56,846 nucleotides of DNA from Microbacterium sp. Gd 4-13 (lineage in GTDB: Bacteria; Actinomycetota; Actinomycetes; Actinomycetales; Microbacteriaceae), in assembly GCF_003095395.1 (NCBI RefSeq), contig NZ_QEIJ01000012.1:1-56846 (forward strand), given 5' to 3'. Both the position numbers and the translations under genes were made by a program. Under the pieces are notes generated by a model. That model was not told the DNA's origin. It did no database searches and worked only from the letters and a program-made list of their open reading frames with translations. Positions 9,297 through 18,083 of the stretch are shown piece after piece. How positions within the stretch are numbered: the first letter of the stretch is position 1; every line of letters starts with the position of its first letter.

Positions 9297-9497
9297 ATGT
9301 TCCCGCTCATCCCGTTCCTCTTCCTCGGCGGCCTCGTGACCGCGGGTGTCGTGTGGCGTCGGCGACGAGACCGTGACGCCGCCGAGGCGCCACGCGACGA
9401 TCTGCTGCGCGCAGGAGCCGAGCCCGATCAGTCCCCCGAGGCGGCATCGCGCCGCGCCGAGGGCAAAGCCGCGTGGATGCGGCCGAGCGGCTTCTGA
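9297..9497 (+). CDS. small single-pass membrane protein
   Basis: A 66-aa product with one N-terminal membrane helix (PLIPFLFLGGLVTAGVVW) followed by RRRRDRD and a charged tail ending WMRPSGF. No family is recognised. It lies 39 nt after the MOSC gene on the same strand and its stop is 4 nt from the stop of the convergent nicotinamidase-like gene, so it fits the operon neatly. Coding potential rests on the tight packing and the helix-plus-basic-stop layout. Confidence 0.6.
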   Translation: MFPLIPFLFLGGLVTAGVVWRRRRDRDAAEAPRDDLLRAGAEPDQSPEAASRRAEGKAAWMRPSGF

Positions 9498-9501
9498 CCC
9501 G

Positions 9502-10083
9502 TCAGCTGCGCGAGTCGGCGACCCGCGCGCCGGCCGCGGCGATCTCGGTCAGAGCCGCCGCGCTCGAGTCGGGGTGAACCCCGGCGACGAGGTCGGTGAA
9601 CACGCGCACACCGCGACCGGCTGAGAGCGCGTCGAGCGCCGACGCGCGAACGCAGTAGTCGGTGGCGAGTCCGACCACGTCGATGTCGCGGATGCTGTGG
9701 TCGTCGAGCAGCTGCGCGGCCGTCGTGCCGTCATCTCCGACGCCCTCGAAGAGCGAGTAGGCAGGCTTCCCCTGCCCCTTCTTCAGATGGTGCGTCACGG
9801 CCGAGGTGTCGAAGCCCTCGTCGTACTCGGCCCCGAAGGTGCCGCCGACGCAGTGCACCGGCCAGGTGTCGACGAAGTCGGGCTGCCCCTGGGCGAAGTG
9901 TCCGCCGTTGTCGTTATCGCCGTCGTGCCAGTCGCGCGAGGCGACCACGAGCGCATACTCTCCGGCATGCTCGTCGAGAAACGCCGAGATGCGCTGCGCG
10001 ACGGCGTCACCGCCCGCGACGCCGAGCGCTCCGTGCTCGGTGAAGTCGTTCTGGACGTCGACGATGAAGAGGGCCCGAGTCAT
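9502..10083 (-). CDS. isochorismatase-family hydrolase, nicotinamidase-like
   Basis: The 193-aa cytoplasmic enzyme likely converts nicotinamide to nicotinate and ammonia in NAD salvage. The triad is in place: Asp9 in FIVDVQNDF, Lys near residue 102 in HHLKKGQGK, and the nucleophile Cys144 in LATDYCVRAS. The metal-site residues appear in SRDWHDGDND and the GGHF segment. WPVHCVGGTFG is typical of PncA-type members. The ATG at 10083 (MTRALFIVDV) is chosen because the upstream in-frame sequence is proline/arginine-rich and not protein-like. Other isochorismatase-type amidases remain possible. Confidence 0.85.
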   Translation of the reverse strand: MTRALFIVDVQNDFTEHGALGVAGGDAVAQRISAFLDEHAGEYALVVASRDWHDGDNDNGGHFAQGQPDFVDTWPVHCVGGTFGAEYDEGFDTSAVTHHLKKGQGKPAYSLFEGVGDDGTTAAQLLDDHSIRDIDVVGLATDYCVRASALDALSAGRGVRVFTDLVAGVHPDSSAAALTEIAAAGARVADSRS

Positions 10084-10294
10084 CCTCCGAGCGTACGACG
10101 CCCCGGCGTCGCCTGGCACGTACTCAGGCTGATCGCGGGGCTGCCCCCTCCGCGCCCGGCGTGTCGCGGGGTCGACCACCATCGATCCTGAATTCGGTCG
10201 GATGAGGGGCGAGCGGGGGCGCGGGGATTGGTGCGGGGGCGGGGTGCGCGGGGCGGATCGGAGGCGGGGGCGCCGCATCCGGCCTGCCTCGATC

Positions 10295-10687
10295 TCAGCC
10301 CGCCGCGAAGAGGGAGACGATCGAGATCACGAGTCCCGCAACACCGAGACCGATGAGCCCGAGAGCCAGGAGCACGAACGCGCGTACCGACGGGGACCGT
10401 CGGTGCATCCGCATCCGGTCGAGCGATCCGACGCGCACGAAGACGTCGGCGGCATCGGCGCTGCCGATCGCCTCGTCGTCGGCGGGTGTCAGCGTGGCCT
10501 CGCCCACCCCACCGTCTTCGTCGAACCACCGTGCGACCCGGCGGTCGCCCAGATCGTCGATCATCGCGCGGACGGGAACCCAGGTGCCGTCGGCGATGTA
10601 CAGCACGAACGCCACACCGGCGAAGAGAGCGCCGGCACCGAAACCGATCCACGTGAAGATCTCGACGATCGCATCGACGGCCGACAT
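10295..10687 (-). CDS. hypothetical two-helix membrane protein
   Basis: The 130-aa product has an N-terminal membrane helix (IFTWIGFGAGALFAGVAFVLYI), a soluble stretch with VPVRAMIDDLGDRRVARWFD, and a second helix at the C terminus (AFVLLALGLIGLGVAGLVIS). Similar small proteins occur in other Actinobacteria, but no function is known. It lies alone between the nicotinamidase-like gene and tRNA-Thr on the minus strand. Confidence 0.65.
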   Translation of the reverse strand: MSAVDAIVEIFTWIGFGAGALFAGVAFVLYIADGTWVPVRAMIDDLGDRRVARWFDEDGGVGEATLTPADDEAIGSADAADVFVRVGSLDRMRMHRRSPSVRAFVLLALGLIGLGVAGLVISIVSLFAAG

Positions 10688-10709
10688 GATCCTCCCCGGG
10701 ATACGGGAA

Positions 10710-10731
10710 ACGGGCCGCCGGAGCGGCCCGT
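10710..10731 (-). terminator. terminator after tRNA-Thr
   Basis: ACGGGCCGC (10710-10718) and GCGGCCCGT (10723-10731) form a perfect 9-bp stem with a 4-nt loop. Read on the minus strand it lies just 3' of tRNA-Thr and is followed by TTTCCCGT, as expected of an intrinsic terminator for the tRNA. Confidence 0.65.
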
Positions 10732-10740
10732 TCTTCCAGA

Positions 10741-10812
10741 GCCACCTAAGGGAATCGAACCCTTGACCTATTCATTACGAGTGAATCGCTCTGCCGTCTG
10801 AGCTAAGGTGGC
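10741..10812 (-). tRNA. tRNA-Thr (anticodon CGU)
   Basis: On the minus strand the gene starts GCCACCT and ends AGGTGGC, a 7-bp acceptor stem. The D arm is GCTC...GAGC, the anticodon loop is CTCGTAA on an ATTCA/TGAAT stem (anticodon CGT, threonine), and the T arm has GGTTCGATTCC. The 3' CCA is not encoded. Confidence 0.95.
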
Positions 10813-10880
10813 GCGCGTCGCTCGCGCGATGCACGATCACCGATATTACCTGCTCACGGGCGATGCGCGAACCACGACCC

Positions 10881-12422
10881 TCACTCGCAGCGGATGTCGG
10901 CGTCGGGAACCACTCCGTCGACGAGATACGCGACCACCGCGTCATCGACACAGGTGTTGCCCTTGTTGTAGCCGGTGTGCCCCTCGCCGACGCGGGTCAC
11001 CAGCACGCCCGACGTCAGCTGCTCGGCCAGCGAGACCGCCCACTGGTAAGGGGTGGCGGGGTCGCTGGTGGTGCCGATCACGAGAATGGGCGCCGCCCCG
11101 TCGGCCGAGACGGGGCCTCGCGTGCCGGTCGGCGGGTAGGGCCATTGCTCGCAGACGTCGGGACCGCTGAAGTACTCGGCGGCGAGCGGTGCCACCCGCT
11201 CGAGCTCGGCCTGAGCAGCCTGCGTCTGCGCCTCGCCTACCGCGGGGTAGTCCATGCAGTTGTAGGCCGGGAACGCCTCTTCGGAGTTGCCCACGTAGTC
11301 GCCGCCCTGGCGCGCGTTGTAGGCGTCGGCCAGCGTGAACGCCGGCGCCGGATCTGCGTTCTGCACTCCGGAGAGCGTGACGCGCAGGTACGGCCAGCTC
11401 GCGGGTGAGTAGAGCGCGTTCAGCAGGGCGAGCATCAGCGTGTCGGCGCCGAGCTCGCGCCCGTCGGCGGCGACGATCGGGCGAGCGTCGACCGACGCGA
11501 ACAGGGCGTCGAGATCGGCCGACGCTTCGGCGGGAGTGCCGCGGAACGGGCAATCGTCGAACGAGAGGCATGCCGTGAGGAAAGCATCGAGCGACCTCTG
11601 GAACCCCTCCATCTGACCGACGCCGACCTCGGCGCCGGGGATGGAGGGGTCGAGCGCGCCGTCGAGCACCATGCGCCCGACCCGGTCGGGGTGCAGCTCG
11701 GCGTACGCGGCACCCAGGGCCGTGCCCCAGGAGTAACCGAGGTAGTCGAGCGTCGTCTCGCCCATGACGGCGCGAAGCACGTCGAGATCGCGCGCGGCGT
11801 TCTCGGTCGAGACGAACGGCAGGAGTCCGTCGCTGTTCGCATCGCACGCCGCTGCGAACGCGGCGTCGCGCGCCTCGATCTCGGCCGTCCATTCATCGCT
11901 GCCGCGCGGGGCGTCGGGGATGTCGTACAGGTACTGGTCGAGGTCGGCCGTGTCGTAGCAATCGATCGCCGTCGAGGCGCCGACGCCCCGCGGGTCGAAG
12001 CCGATCACGTCGTAGTTCTCGCGGAGCGGAGAGCCGGCGACGACGTCGAGGGCCTGCTTCAGGGTGTCGACCCCGCTGACCCCCGGCCCGCCCGGATTCG
12101 TGAACAGCGAGCCGATCGGCGCACCGCTGTCGGCCCGGTGTCGGATGACGGCGATCTCGATCTCACCGGATGCGGGAGCACTCCAGTCGCGCGGCACGCG
12201 CACGTTCGCGCAGTCGAACTGCTGCTCGGCCGCGCAGGACTCCCACGCGACGTCCTGATCGTAGAAGGGAAGCAGATCGGCCGAGACACCCGAGACGTCG
12301 GGGGTCACCGACGGCGGCGGAGCCCAGGAATCCGACGTGAACACCGAGCACCCGCTCGCGACGAGGACGACCGTGGTCAGAACTGCGACGGCCACAGCGA
12401 TCCGGCTCCGCACCCGCGTCAC
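10881..12422 (-). CDS. secreted lipoprotein alpha/beta hydrolase (TAP-like)
   Basis: The 513-aa product has a lipoprotein signal peptide (lipobox VASGC, cysteine near residue 25). The hydrolase fold shows the oxyanion segment SLFTNPGGPGVSG, the nucleophile elbow LGYSWGTALG (serine near residue 230), and the C-terminal TAP-like region with GTTSDPATPYQWA (acid) and GEGHTGY (histidine). Related enzymes are tripeptidyl aminopeptidases or proline iminopeptidases of Streptomyces and mycobacteria. The GTG start at 12422 overlaps the holB stop by 4 nt (GTGA), so translation is coupled to holB. Confidence 0.85.
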   Translation of the reverse strand: MTRVRSRIAVAVAVLTTVVLVASGCSVFTSDSWAPPPSVTPDVSGVSADLLPFYDQDVAWESCAAEQQFDCANVRVPRDWSAPASGEIEIAVIRHRADSGAPIGSLFTNPGGPGVSGVDTLKQALDVVAGSPLRENYDVIGFDPRGVGASTAIDCYDTADLDQYLYDIPDAPRGSDEWTAEIEARDAAFAAACDANSDGLLPFVSTENAARDLDVLRAVMGETTLDYLGYSWGTALGAAYAELHPDRVGRMVLDGALDPSIPGAEVGVGQMEGFQRSLDAFLTACLSFDDCPFRGTPAEASADLDALFASVDARPIVAADGRELGADTLMLALLNALYSPASWPYLRVTLSGVQNADPAPAFTLADAYNARQGGDYVGNSEEAFPAYNCMDYPAVGEAQTQAAQAELERVAPLAAEYFSGPDVCEQWPYPPTGTRGPVSADGAAPILVIGTTSDPATPYQWAVSLAEQLTSGVLVTRVGEGHTGYNKGNTCVDDAVVAYLVDGVVPDADIRCE

Positions 12423-13585
12423 GGTTCGCTTCCGTTCGCGACGGTGATCAGCATGCTCTCCAGAGCCAGGAGCGGCGCGACGTTCTGCTCGAGGTTGCGG
12501 CGGGTCACCGCGATCCGGTCGAGCACCGCGAGGGTGCGCGTCGCCGACCAATCGGCGGCGACCGCGCGCAGCTCGGCGGCGAGCTCCGGGTTGATCAGAT
12601 CGTGGTCGCGCCCGAACTGCAGCAGCACAACATCGCGGTAGAGCGCCTGCAGGTCGGTCAGAACGCGGTCGATGCCGTCGCGCAGACTGCGGGTCGCCCG
12701 CCGCTTCTGATCGTCTTCGAGCTGGTTGACCTGCCCCCGCACCGCGGGCGGAACCGCGGCGCCCTCGGCGACGCCCATCGTGCGCAGCAGGGCGGCGCGC
12801 TCCTGCTCGTCGCGGACCGCCGTGAGGGCCTTAGCGTCGTCGGTGGCGACGCGCACGATCTGGCCCGCGACCTCGACGGCGTCGCCGACCCCGCGCACCC
12901 GCAGGACGGCGGCGAGCGTCTCGGCCCTCCGCGCACGCGCGTCGGCGTCGGTCGCGAGCCGCTGTGCCATGCCGATGTGCCGCTGGGCGTGCCGGGCCGA
13001 CTCCACCGCGACCGCGCGGTCGACACCGGTGCGCTGTACGAGCAGATCGGCGACGTCGTCGACCTCGGGTTCGCGCAACCGCAGCACCCGCACGCGCGAT
13101 CGGATCGTGGGCAGCAGGTCGGCGTCGCTGGGGGCGCACAGCACCCACACGGTGCGCTCCGGGGGCTCCTCGAGGGCCTTGAGCAGCACGTTGGAGGTGC
13201 GCTCGGCCATGCGGTCGGCGTCTTCCATCACGATGACGCGGTAACGGCCGAGCGACGGCGAGAAGTACGAGCGCTCGACGAGGGCGCGCGCCTCTTTGAT
13301 CGAGATGATGACGCCCTCGGTGCGAAGCGCGGTCATGTCGGGGTGCGTTCCCGCGAGCACCTGATTCATCGCCGCCGTATCGCCGGGCTCGGCGATCAGA
13401 GCCGCCCCGAAGGCGCGGGCCAGTGTCGAGCGTCCGGACCCCGGTGGGCCCGTGATGAGCCACGCGTGCGCGAGGGCGGAAGGATCGGATGCTGCGGTGC
13501 GCAGCGCGTTCACGGCCTCGTCCTGGCCCCACACGGCGTCCCACGGCGCGCCGACTCCGACGGAGTCGATCACGGCACCAGACAT
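12419..13585 (-). CDS. holB: DNA polymerase III subunit delta'
   Basis: The 388-aa clamp-loader subunit is chosen from ATG 13585 (MSGAVIDSVG); a GTG three codons upstream is in frame. The AAA+ N-terminal domain includes WGQDEAVNALRTAA, GPPGSGRSTLARAFG, VIMEDADRMAERTSNVLLKA and LEEPPERTVWVLCA, with the sensor segment PTIRSRVRVLRL. The Walker A lysine is replaced by arginine (GSGRST), in line with delta' being the non-hydrolysing stator of the loader. The zinc-binding cysteines of many delta' proteins are absent. The gene lies between tmk and the hydrolase on the minus strand. Confidence 0.9.
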   Translation of the reverse strand: MSGAVIDSVGVGAPWDAVWGQDEAVNALRTAASDPSALAHAWLITGPPGSGRSTLARAFGAALIAEPGDTAAMNQVLAGTHPDMTALRTEGVIISIKEARALVERSYFSPSLGRYRVIVMEDADRMAERTSNVLLKALEEPPERTVWVLCAPSDADLLPTIRSRVRVLRLREPEVDDVADLLVQRTGVDRAVAVESARHAQRHIGMAQRLATDADARARRAETLAAVLRVRGVGDAVEVAGQIVRVATDDAKALTAVRDEQERAALLRTMGVAEGAAVPPAVRGQVNQLEDDQKRRATRSLRDGIDRVLTDLQALYRDVVLLQFGRDHDLINPELAAELRAVAADWSATRTLAVLDRIAVTRRNLEQNVAPLLALESMLITVANGSEP

Positions 13586-13645
13586 GGCTACCACCCTAGA
13601 CGCGGGTCACGACAGCGCCGCGCGGCCCCGCAGCATCCACCCTCG

Positions 13646-14293
13646 TCACAGGACGGCGGCGACGCGTTCGCGGATCGCGGCGGCGATCTCGTCGACGGGA
13701 CGGGACGCGTCGAGGACGAGGAAGCGCTCCGGTTCCGACGCGGCGAGCGCGAGGAAGGCCGACCGCACCCGGGCGTGGAAATCGTGCTTCTCGGACTCGA
13801 GGCGGTCGAACGGCTTGTCGTCGGCGTCGAGGCGCGCACGGGCGGCGGTCGGATCGAGATCGAGCAGCACCGTGACCTGCGGCAGCAGACTGTTCGCTGC
13901 CCACAGCGACAGGTCGCGCACCTCGCCCGCGTCGAGCACGCGCCCGGCGCCCTGGTAGGCGACCGACGAGTCGAGGTAGCGGTCTTGGATCACGACCTCG
14001 CCGCGCGCGATCGCCGGCCGCACCACCGTCTCGACGTGGTGCGCGCGGTCGGCGGCGTACAGCAGCGCTTCGGCGCGCGGCGCCACGTCGCCGCGGTGGT
14101 GCAGCACGATGTCGCGGATGAGCACCCCGACCTCGGTGCCGCCCGGCTCGCGGGTGCGGACGACCGTGCGCCCCTGGCCCGCCAACCACTCCTCGAGCAG
14201 GCGTGCCTGCGTCGTCTTGCCGACGCCGTCACCGCCCTCGAGCGTGACGAACAGACCGGACGGAGACTCTCCGGCCGACGTGACCTCGGTCAC
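13646..14293 (-). CDS. tmk: thymidylate kinase (dTMP kinase)
   Basis: The 215-aa enzyme phosphorylates dTMP to dTDP with ATP. It has the P-loop LEGGDGVGKTTQARLLEEWL, the substrate-binding TREPGGTEVG, and QDRYLDSSVAYQGAGR, the DRY motif region. The lid shows the arginine-containing KHDFHARVRSAF. The GTG start at 14293 overlaps the topA stop (GTGA), so the two are translationally coupled. Order topA-tmk-holB is a conserved actinobacterial arrangement. Confidence 0.95.
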   Translation of the reverse strand: MTEVTSAGESPSGLFVTLEGGDGVGKTTQARLLEEWLAGQGRTVVRTREPGGTEVGVLIRDIVLHHRGDVAPRAEALLYAADRAHHVETVVRPAIARGEVVIQDRYLDSSVAYQGAGRVLDAGEVRDLSLWAANSLLPQVTVLLDLDPTAARARLDADDKPFDRLESEKHDFHARVRSAFLALAASEPERFLVLDASRPVDEIAAAIRERVAAVL

Positions 14294-17040
14294 GAGGTCT
14301 TCTTCGGCGCCGCCTTCTTGGGCGCGGCCGCCTTCTTCGGGGCGGCTGCCGCCTTCTTCGCGGGCGCCTTGCGCGTGGTCGTGCGCTTCGGGGCCGGCCC
14401 CTTGGCGCGCTTGTCGGCGATCAGCTCGACGGCGCGCTCGAAGGTGATGTCGAGGGCGACCTCGCCGCGCGGGATCGTCGCGTTCGTCTCACCGTCGGTG
14501 ACGTACGCCCCGAACCGGCCGTCCTTCAGGCGGATCGGCTTGCCGCTGACCGGATCGTTGTCGAACTCCTTCAGCGCGCTCGAGGCACGGCGCGCGCCGT
14601 ACTTCGGCTCGGCGTACTTCGCGAGCGCCTCCTCGAGCGTCACGTCGAAGATCTGCTGTTCGTTGTCGAGGGAGCGCGAGTCGGTGCCCTTCTTGAGGTA
14701 GGGCCCGAAGCGTCCGTTCTGCGCCGTGATCTCCTCGCCCGACTCGGGGTCGGCGCCGACCACGCGCGGAAGCGTGAGCAGCCGCAGGGCGGTCTCGAGA
14801 TCGAGCGTGTCGACCGACATCGACTTGAACAGAGACGCCGTGCGGGGCTTGGGTGCTTCGACCTTCTTGGCGCCCCGCTTCTTCGGGGCCTCGACGACCT
14901 CGCCCGTCGCCGCGTCGACGTTCTCGGGCTCTTCGGGCTCGAGCTCCTGCACGTACGGCCCGTAGCGGCCGTCCTTCACGACGATGAGCTTGCCGTTCTC
15001 GGGGTTCTCGCCGAGCACGCGATCGCCGGCGACCGGAGCGTCGATGAGCTCCTGCGCCTTCTCGGCGGTGAGCTCGTCGGGCGCCAGGTCTTCGGGCACG
15101 TTGACGATGCGGGGTTTGGCCTCGGGGTCGGCCGACTCGGCGATCTCGAGGTAGGGCCCGTACTTGCCGAAGCGCAGCACCGCAGCATCCGTGATGCGCG
15201 TGGAGTTGAGCTCGCGCGCATCGATCTCGCCGAGGTTGTCGACGATGTTGCGCAGACCCACCTGGTCTTCGGAGCCGAAGTAGAACGACTTGAGCCACGC
15301 ACCCCGGCCCTGCTCGCCACGGGCGATGCGGTCGAGGTCGTCTTCGAGCGCCGCCGTGAAGTCGTAGTCGACGAGGTCGGCGAAGTGCTCTTCGAGCAGA
15401 CGCACGACACTGAACGCGAGCCAGCTCGGCACGAGGGCCTGCCCGCGCTTGCTGACGTAGCCGCGGTCGAGGATCACGTCGATGATGCTCGCGAAGGTCG
15501 ACGGGCGTCCGATGCCCTTCTCTTCGAGCGCCTTGACGAGGCTCGCCTCGGTGTAGCGCGGCTTCGGCGAGGTCGCGTGGCCCTTGGGCTCGACGTCGCG
15601 AACGTCGACCGTGTCGCCCACGGCGACAGCCGGCAGCGACTGGTCGTCGCTCGAATCGGAGGCGTGACGCTTCTCGTCGCTGCCCTCTTCGTAGGCCTCG
15701 AGGAAGCCCTTGAAGGTGTAGACGGTTCCGGATGCGGTGAACTCCGCGGCCTTCTCCCCCGCCTGCACGACGAGGGTGACGGTGGTCGTCTCGTACTTGG
15801 CGTCGGACATCTGGCTGGCGACGGTGCGCTTCCAGATGAGGTCGTACATCTTCTGCTCGTCGCGGTCGAGACCGCCCGACACCGAGGACGGCGTACGGAA
15901 GTGCTCGCCCGACGGACGAATGGCCTCGTGGGCCTCCTGTGCGTTCTTGGCGTTGTTGCGGTAGGTGCGGGGGTTCGCCGGCACGGCCTTGTCGCCGTAC
16001 AGCGTGACGGCCTGCTCGCGGGCAGCGCTGATCGCCTGCGCCGACAGCGCCGTCGAGTCGGTGCGCATATAGGTGATGTACCCCTTCTCGTAGAGACGCT
16101 GGGCGACGCTCATCGCGTGCTTCGCGCTCATCGAGAGCTTGCGTCCGGCCTCCTGCTGAAGGGTGGAGGTCGTGAAGGGGGGCTTCGGGCTGCGCGTGCC
16201 GGGCTTGGCCTCGACGCTGGAGACGGAGGCCACGCCCGCCGCTTCGATCGCCGCGGCGAGCTCGCGGGCTCCGGCCTCGTCGAGGACGACGACGGCCTTC
16301 TTGAGCGTTCCGCGGTCGTCGAAGTCGCCGCCGCGGGCGAGGGGCGCGCCATCGAGGCGGGCCAGACGGGTCGTGAACGAGGATGCGCCCTTGGCGGCGA
16401 GCGCCTCGACGTCCCAGTAGGAGGCCGAGACGAACGCCATGCGCTCGCGCTCGCGCTCGACGACCATGCGGGTGGCGGCGGACTGCACGCGACCGGCGCT
16501 CAGCGCGGCGCCCTCGCGGCCGGAGCCGACCTTGCGCCAGAGCACCGGCGAGACGTCCCAGCCGTACAGACGGTCGAGCACGCGGCGGGTCTCCTGAGCG
16601 TCGACCAGCGCGAGGTCGAGCTCGCGGGTGTTCTCGGCGGCGGCGCGGATGGCGTCCTTCGTGATCTCGTGGAAGACCATGCGCTTGACGGGCACCTTGG
16701 GCTTGAGCACCTCGAGCAGGTGCCACGCGATGGCTTCGCCCTCGCGATCCTCATCAGTGGCGAGCAGGACTTCGTCGGCGGTCTTGAGGGCGCGCTTGAG
16801 TTCGGCGACGGTCTTCGTCTTGCGGTCGTTGACCACGTAGAAGGGGTCGAAGTCGTTGTCGACGTCGATCGAGTACTTGCCGTACGCCGCCTTCTTCTCG
16901 ACGGGGATGTCTTTCTTGCTCGCGAGGTCGCGGATGTGACCGACCGAGCTCAACACCTCGTAGTCGTCACCGAGGTACCCCTGGATCGACTTCATCTTCG
17001 TGGGGGACTCGACGATGACGAGCTTCTTGCCGTGTGCCAC
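14290..17040 (-). CDS. topA: DNA topoisomerase I (type IA)
   Basis: The 916-aa enzyme relaxes negative supercoils through a 5'-phosphotyrosine break in one strand. The Toprim domain begins at the N terminus (KKLVIVESPTKMKSIQGYLG) and includes the acidic LLATDEDREGEAIAWHLLEV. The active-site tyrosine is in KGYITYMRTDSTALS, near residue 323. The C-terminal region carries repeated short domains of the FGKYGPYLE / DGRYGPYVQE / NGRFGPYLKK type and a lysine/alanine-rich tail, typical of actinobacterial TopA. GTG 17040 is preferred: GAAAGGA lies 5 nt upstream, and the product then starts at the family-typical position. Confidence 0.95.
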   Translation of the reverse strand: MAHGKKLVIVESPTKMKSIQGYLGDDYEVLSSVGHIRDLASKKDIPVEKKAAYGKYSIDVDNDFDPFYVVNDRKTKTVAELKRALKTADEVLLATDEDREGEAIAWHLLEVLKPKVPVKRMVFHEITKDAIRAAAENTRELDLALVDAQETRRVLDRLYGWDVSPVLWRKVGSGREGAALSAGRVQSAATRMVVERERERMAFVSASYWDVEALAAKGASSFTTRLARLDGAPLARGGDFDDRGTLKKAVVVLDEAGARELAAAIEAAGVASVSSVEAKPGTRSPKPPFTTSTLQQEAGRKLSMSAKHAMSVAQRLYEKGYITYMRTDSTALSAQAISAAREQAVTLYGDKAVPANPRTYRNNAKNAQEAHEAIRPSGEHFRTPSSVSGGLDRDEQKMYDLIWKRTVASQMSDAKYETTTVTLVVQAGEKAAEFTASGTVYTFKGFLEAYEEGSDEKRHASDSSDDQSLPAVAVGDTVDVRDVEPKGHATSPKPRYTEASLVKALEEKGIGRPSTFASIIDVILDRGYVSKRGQALVPSWLAFSVVRLLEEHFADLVDYDFTAALEDDLDRIARGEQGRGAWLKSFYFGSEDQVGLRNIVDNLGEIDARELNSTRITDAAVLRFGKYGPYLEIAESADPEAKPRIVNVPEDLAPDELTAEKAQELIDAPVAGDRVLGENPENGKLIVVKDGRYGPYVQELEPEEPENVDAATGEVVEAPKKRGAKKVEAPKPRTASLFKSMSVDTLDLETALRLLTLPRVVGADPESGEEITAQNGRFGPYLKKGTDSRSLDNEQQIFDVTLEEALAKYAEPKYGARRASSALKEFDNDPVSGKPIRLKDGRFGAYVTDGETNATIPRGEVALDITFERAVELIADKRAKGPAPKRTTTRKAPAKKAAAAPKKAAAPKKAAPKKTS

Positions 17041-17102
17041 TGGGGTCCTTTCGTCGTTGCACACCATACACACGAGTTGTGAGCAGAGGCCGTTCGTCGC
17101 TG

Positions 17103-17432
17103 TCAGGGCGCGGCGTCGGGCGGTGGCCCGGCGCGGGCCGAGACGGATGCGGCGACCCCTCCGAACGGCGCCGAGACCGTCACCGTGGCGACCACGCCGT
17201 CGAGATCGCACGTCGTCACGGTGGCCCCGGCGGTGGCGGCGACCTCGGCGGCACGGTCGCAGGGGACACCCGCGACCGCACCGCTCGCGGCGTCGGCCGC
17301 GGCGAGGGCCGCAGCATCCGCCGCCCCCGACAGCCGCTGCGCGTGCACCGAGGCGGCTCCTACGACGGCGAGCGCCGCCGTCACGACGATCACGCCGGCC
17401 ATGACGCCGACGCCGGCGACCGTGCCCGCCAT
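17103..17432 (-). CDS. Rv3654c-family TadE-like protein
   Basis: The 109-aa product has an N-terminal membrane helix (GVGVMAGVIVVTAALAVVGA) followed by the alanine-rich RLSGAADAAALAAADAASG of TadE-like pseudopilins, then two cysteines. It is the last gene of the Tad pilus cluster, by analogy with Mycobacterium Rv3654c-Rv3660c. Start and preceding stop overlap as TGATG. It is probably a minor pilin or pilin-like component exported by the Tad machine. Confidence 0.7.
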   Translation of the reverse strand: MAGTVAGVGVMAGVIVVTAALAVVGAASVHAQRLSGAADAAALAAADAASGAVAGVPCDRAAEVAATAGATVTTCDLDGVVATVTVSAPFGGVAASVSARAGPPPDAAP

Positions 17433-17788
17433 CAGATGCCGCCCGCCAGCGCGCAGGACGTCGCGGTGAGGTCGGGGAGCGGGAGGGCGAGTGGCGCGGA
17501 GGCCGTCGCCACGACGCACATCAGATCGCCGCGGTGCTGGATGTCGGCTGCGCCTCCCGCCGAACCGACGATCGCGTGCGCACGCCCCGGGTCGTCGCCG
17601 CGGGCGACGAGCCTCGCGGCGTCGGCCGCTGCGTCTTGAAGGCGAACCTGCCGCGCACCGGCGGCCAACGCACCCACCCCGAGAGTCACGACGAGCACGA
17701 TCGCGGGCAAGACGACGGCAAACTCCGCGGTGACCGAGCCGCGGTCGCCGAGGCACGGATGCCGGTGCGCCGCGGGGCCCGCGCTCAT
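17432..17788 (-). CDS. TadE-family pilus protein
   Basis: The 118-aa product has a GDRGSVTAEFAVVLPAIVLV segment, the classic TadE start: a short basic leader, then E at mature position +5 followed by a hydrophobic helix. The rest is alanine-rich with two cysteines (LMCVVA, TSCALAG). It is an envelope pseudopilin of the Tad system. Its ATG overlaps the stop of the DUF4244 gene by 4 nt. Confidence 0.8.
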   Translation of the reverse strand: MSAGPAAHRHPCLGDRGSVTAEFAVVLPAIVLVVTLGVGALAAGARQVRLQDAAADAARLVARGDDPGRAHAIVGSAGGAADIQHRGDLMCVVATASAPLALPLPDLTATSCALAGGI

Positions 17789-18033
17789 TCGAAGGTCAGC
17801 GCCCGTCGCACGAGGTCGGTCAAGATGCCGCGCACCTCGTCGGAGCGCATGATCACGACGAGCAGGCCGGCGAAGGCGACCGCCGCCATCGTGGCGATCG
17901 CATACTCGGCTGTGGCGGCCCCCGCGTCGTCGTGGAAGAGCTGAGCGGCCCGGCGCCTCGTGAGGGTGGGGATGTCGTCGCCCGTCGAGACGGGGGCGGT
18001 GGCGTCGGTGCCGGTGGTCGGGGTGTCGGTCAT
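17785..18033 (-). CDS. DUF4244 Flp-pilin-like protein
   Basis: The 82-aa product starts at ATG 18033 after a strong AAGGAG. Its core AGAATAEYAIATMAAVAFAG resembles the Flp/Tad major pilin processing region and helix; DUF4244 proteins are found in actinobacterial Tad clusters and are the likely major pilin. The N-terminal 35 residues are a polar leader. It lies between the TadC-like gene and the TadE gene. Confidence 0.8.
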   Translation of the reverse strand: MTDTPTTGTDATAPVSTGDDIPTLTRRRAAQLFHDDAGAATAEYAIATMAAVAFAGLLVVIMRSDEVRGILTDLVRRALTFE

Positions 18034-18083
18034 GCGTACTCCTTCATGTGTGGTGGGACGGGGTGGGCACGGACGACGGCGTG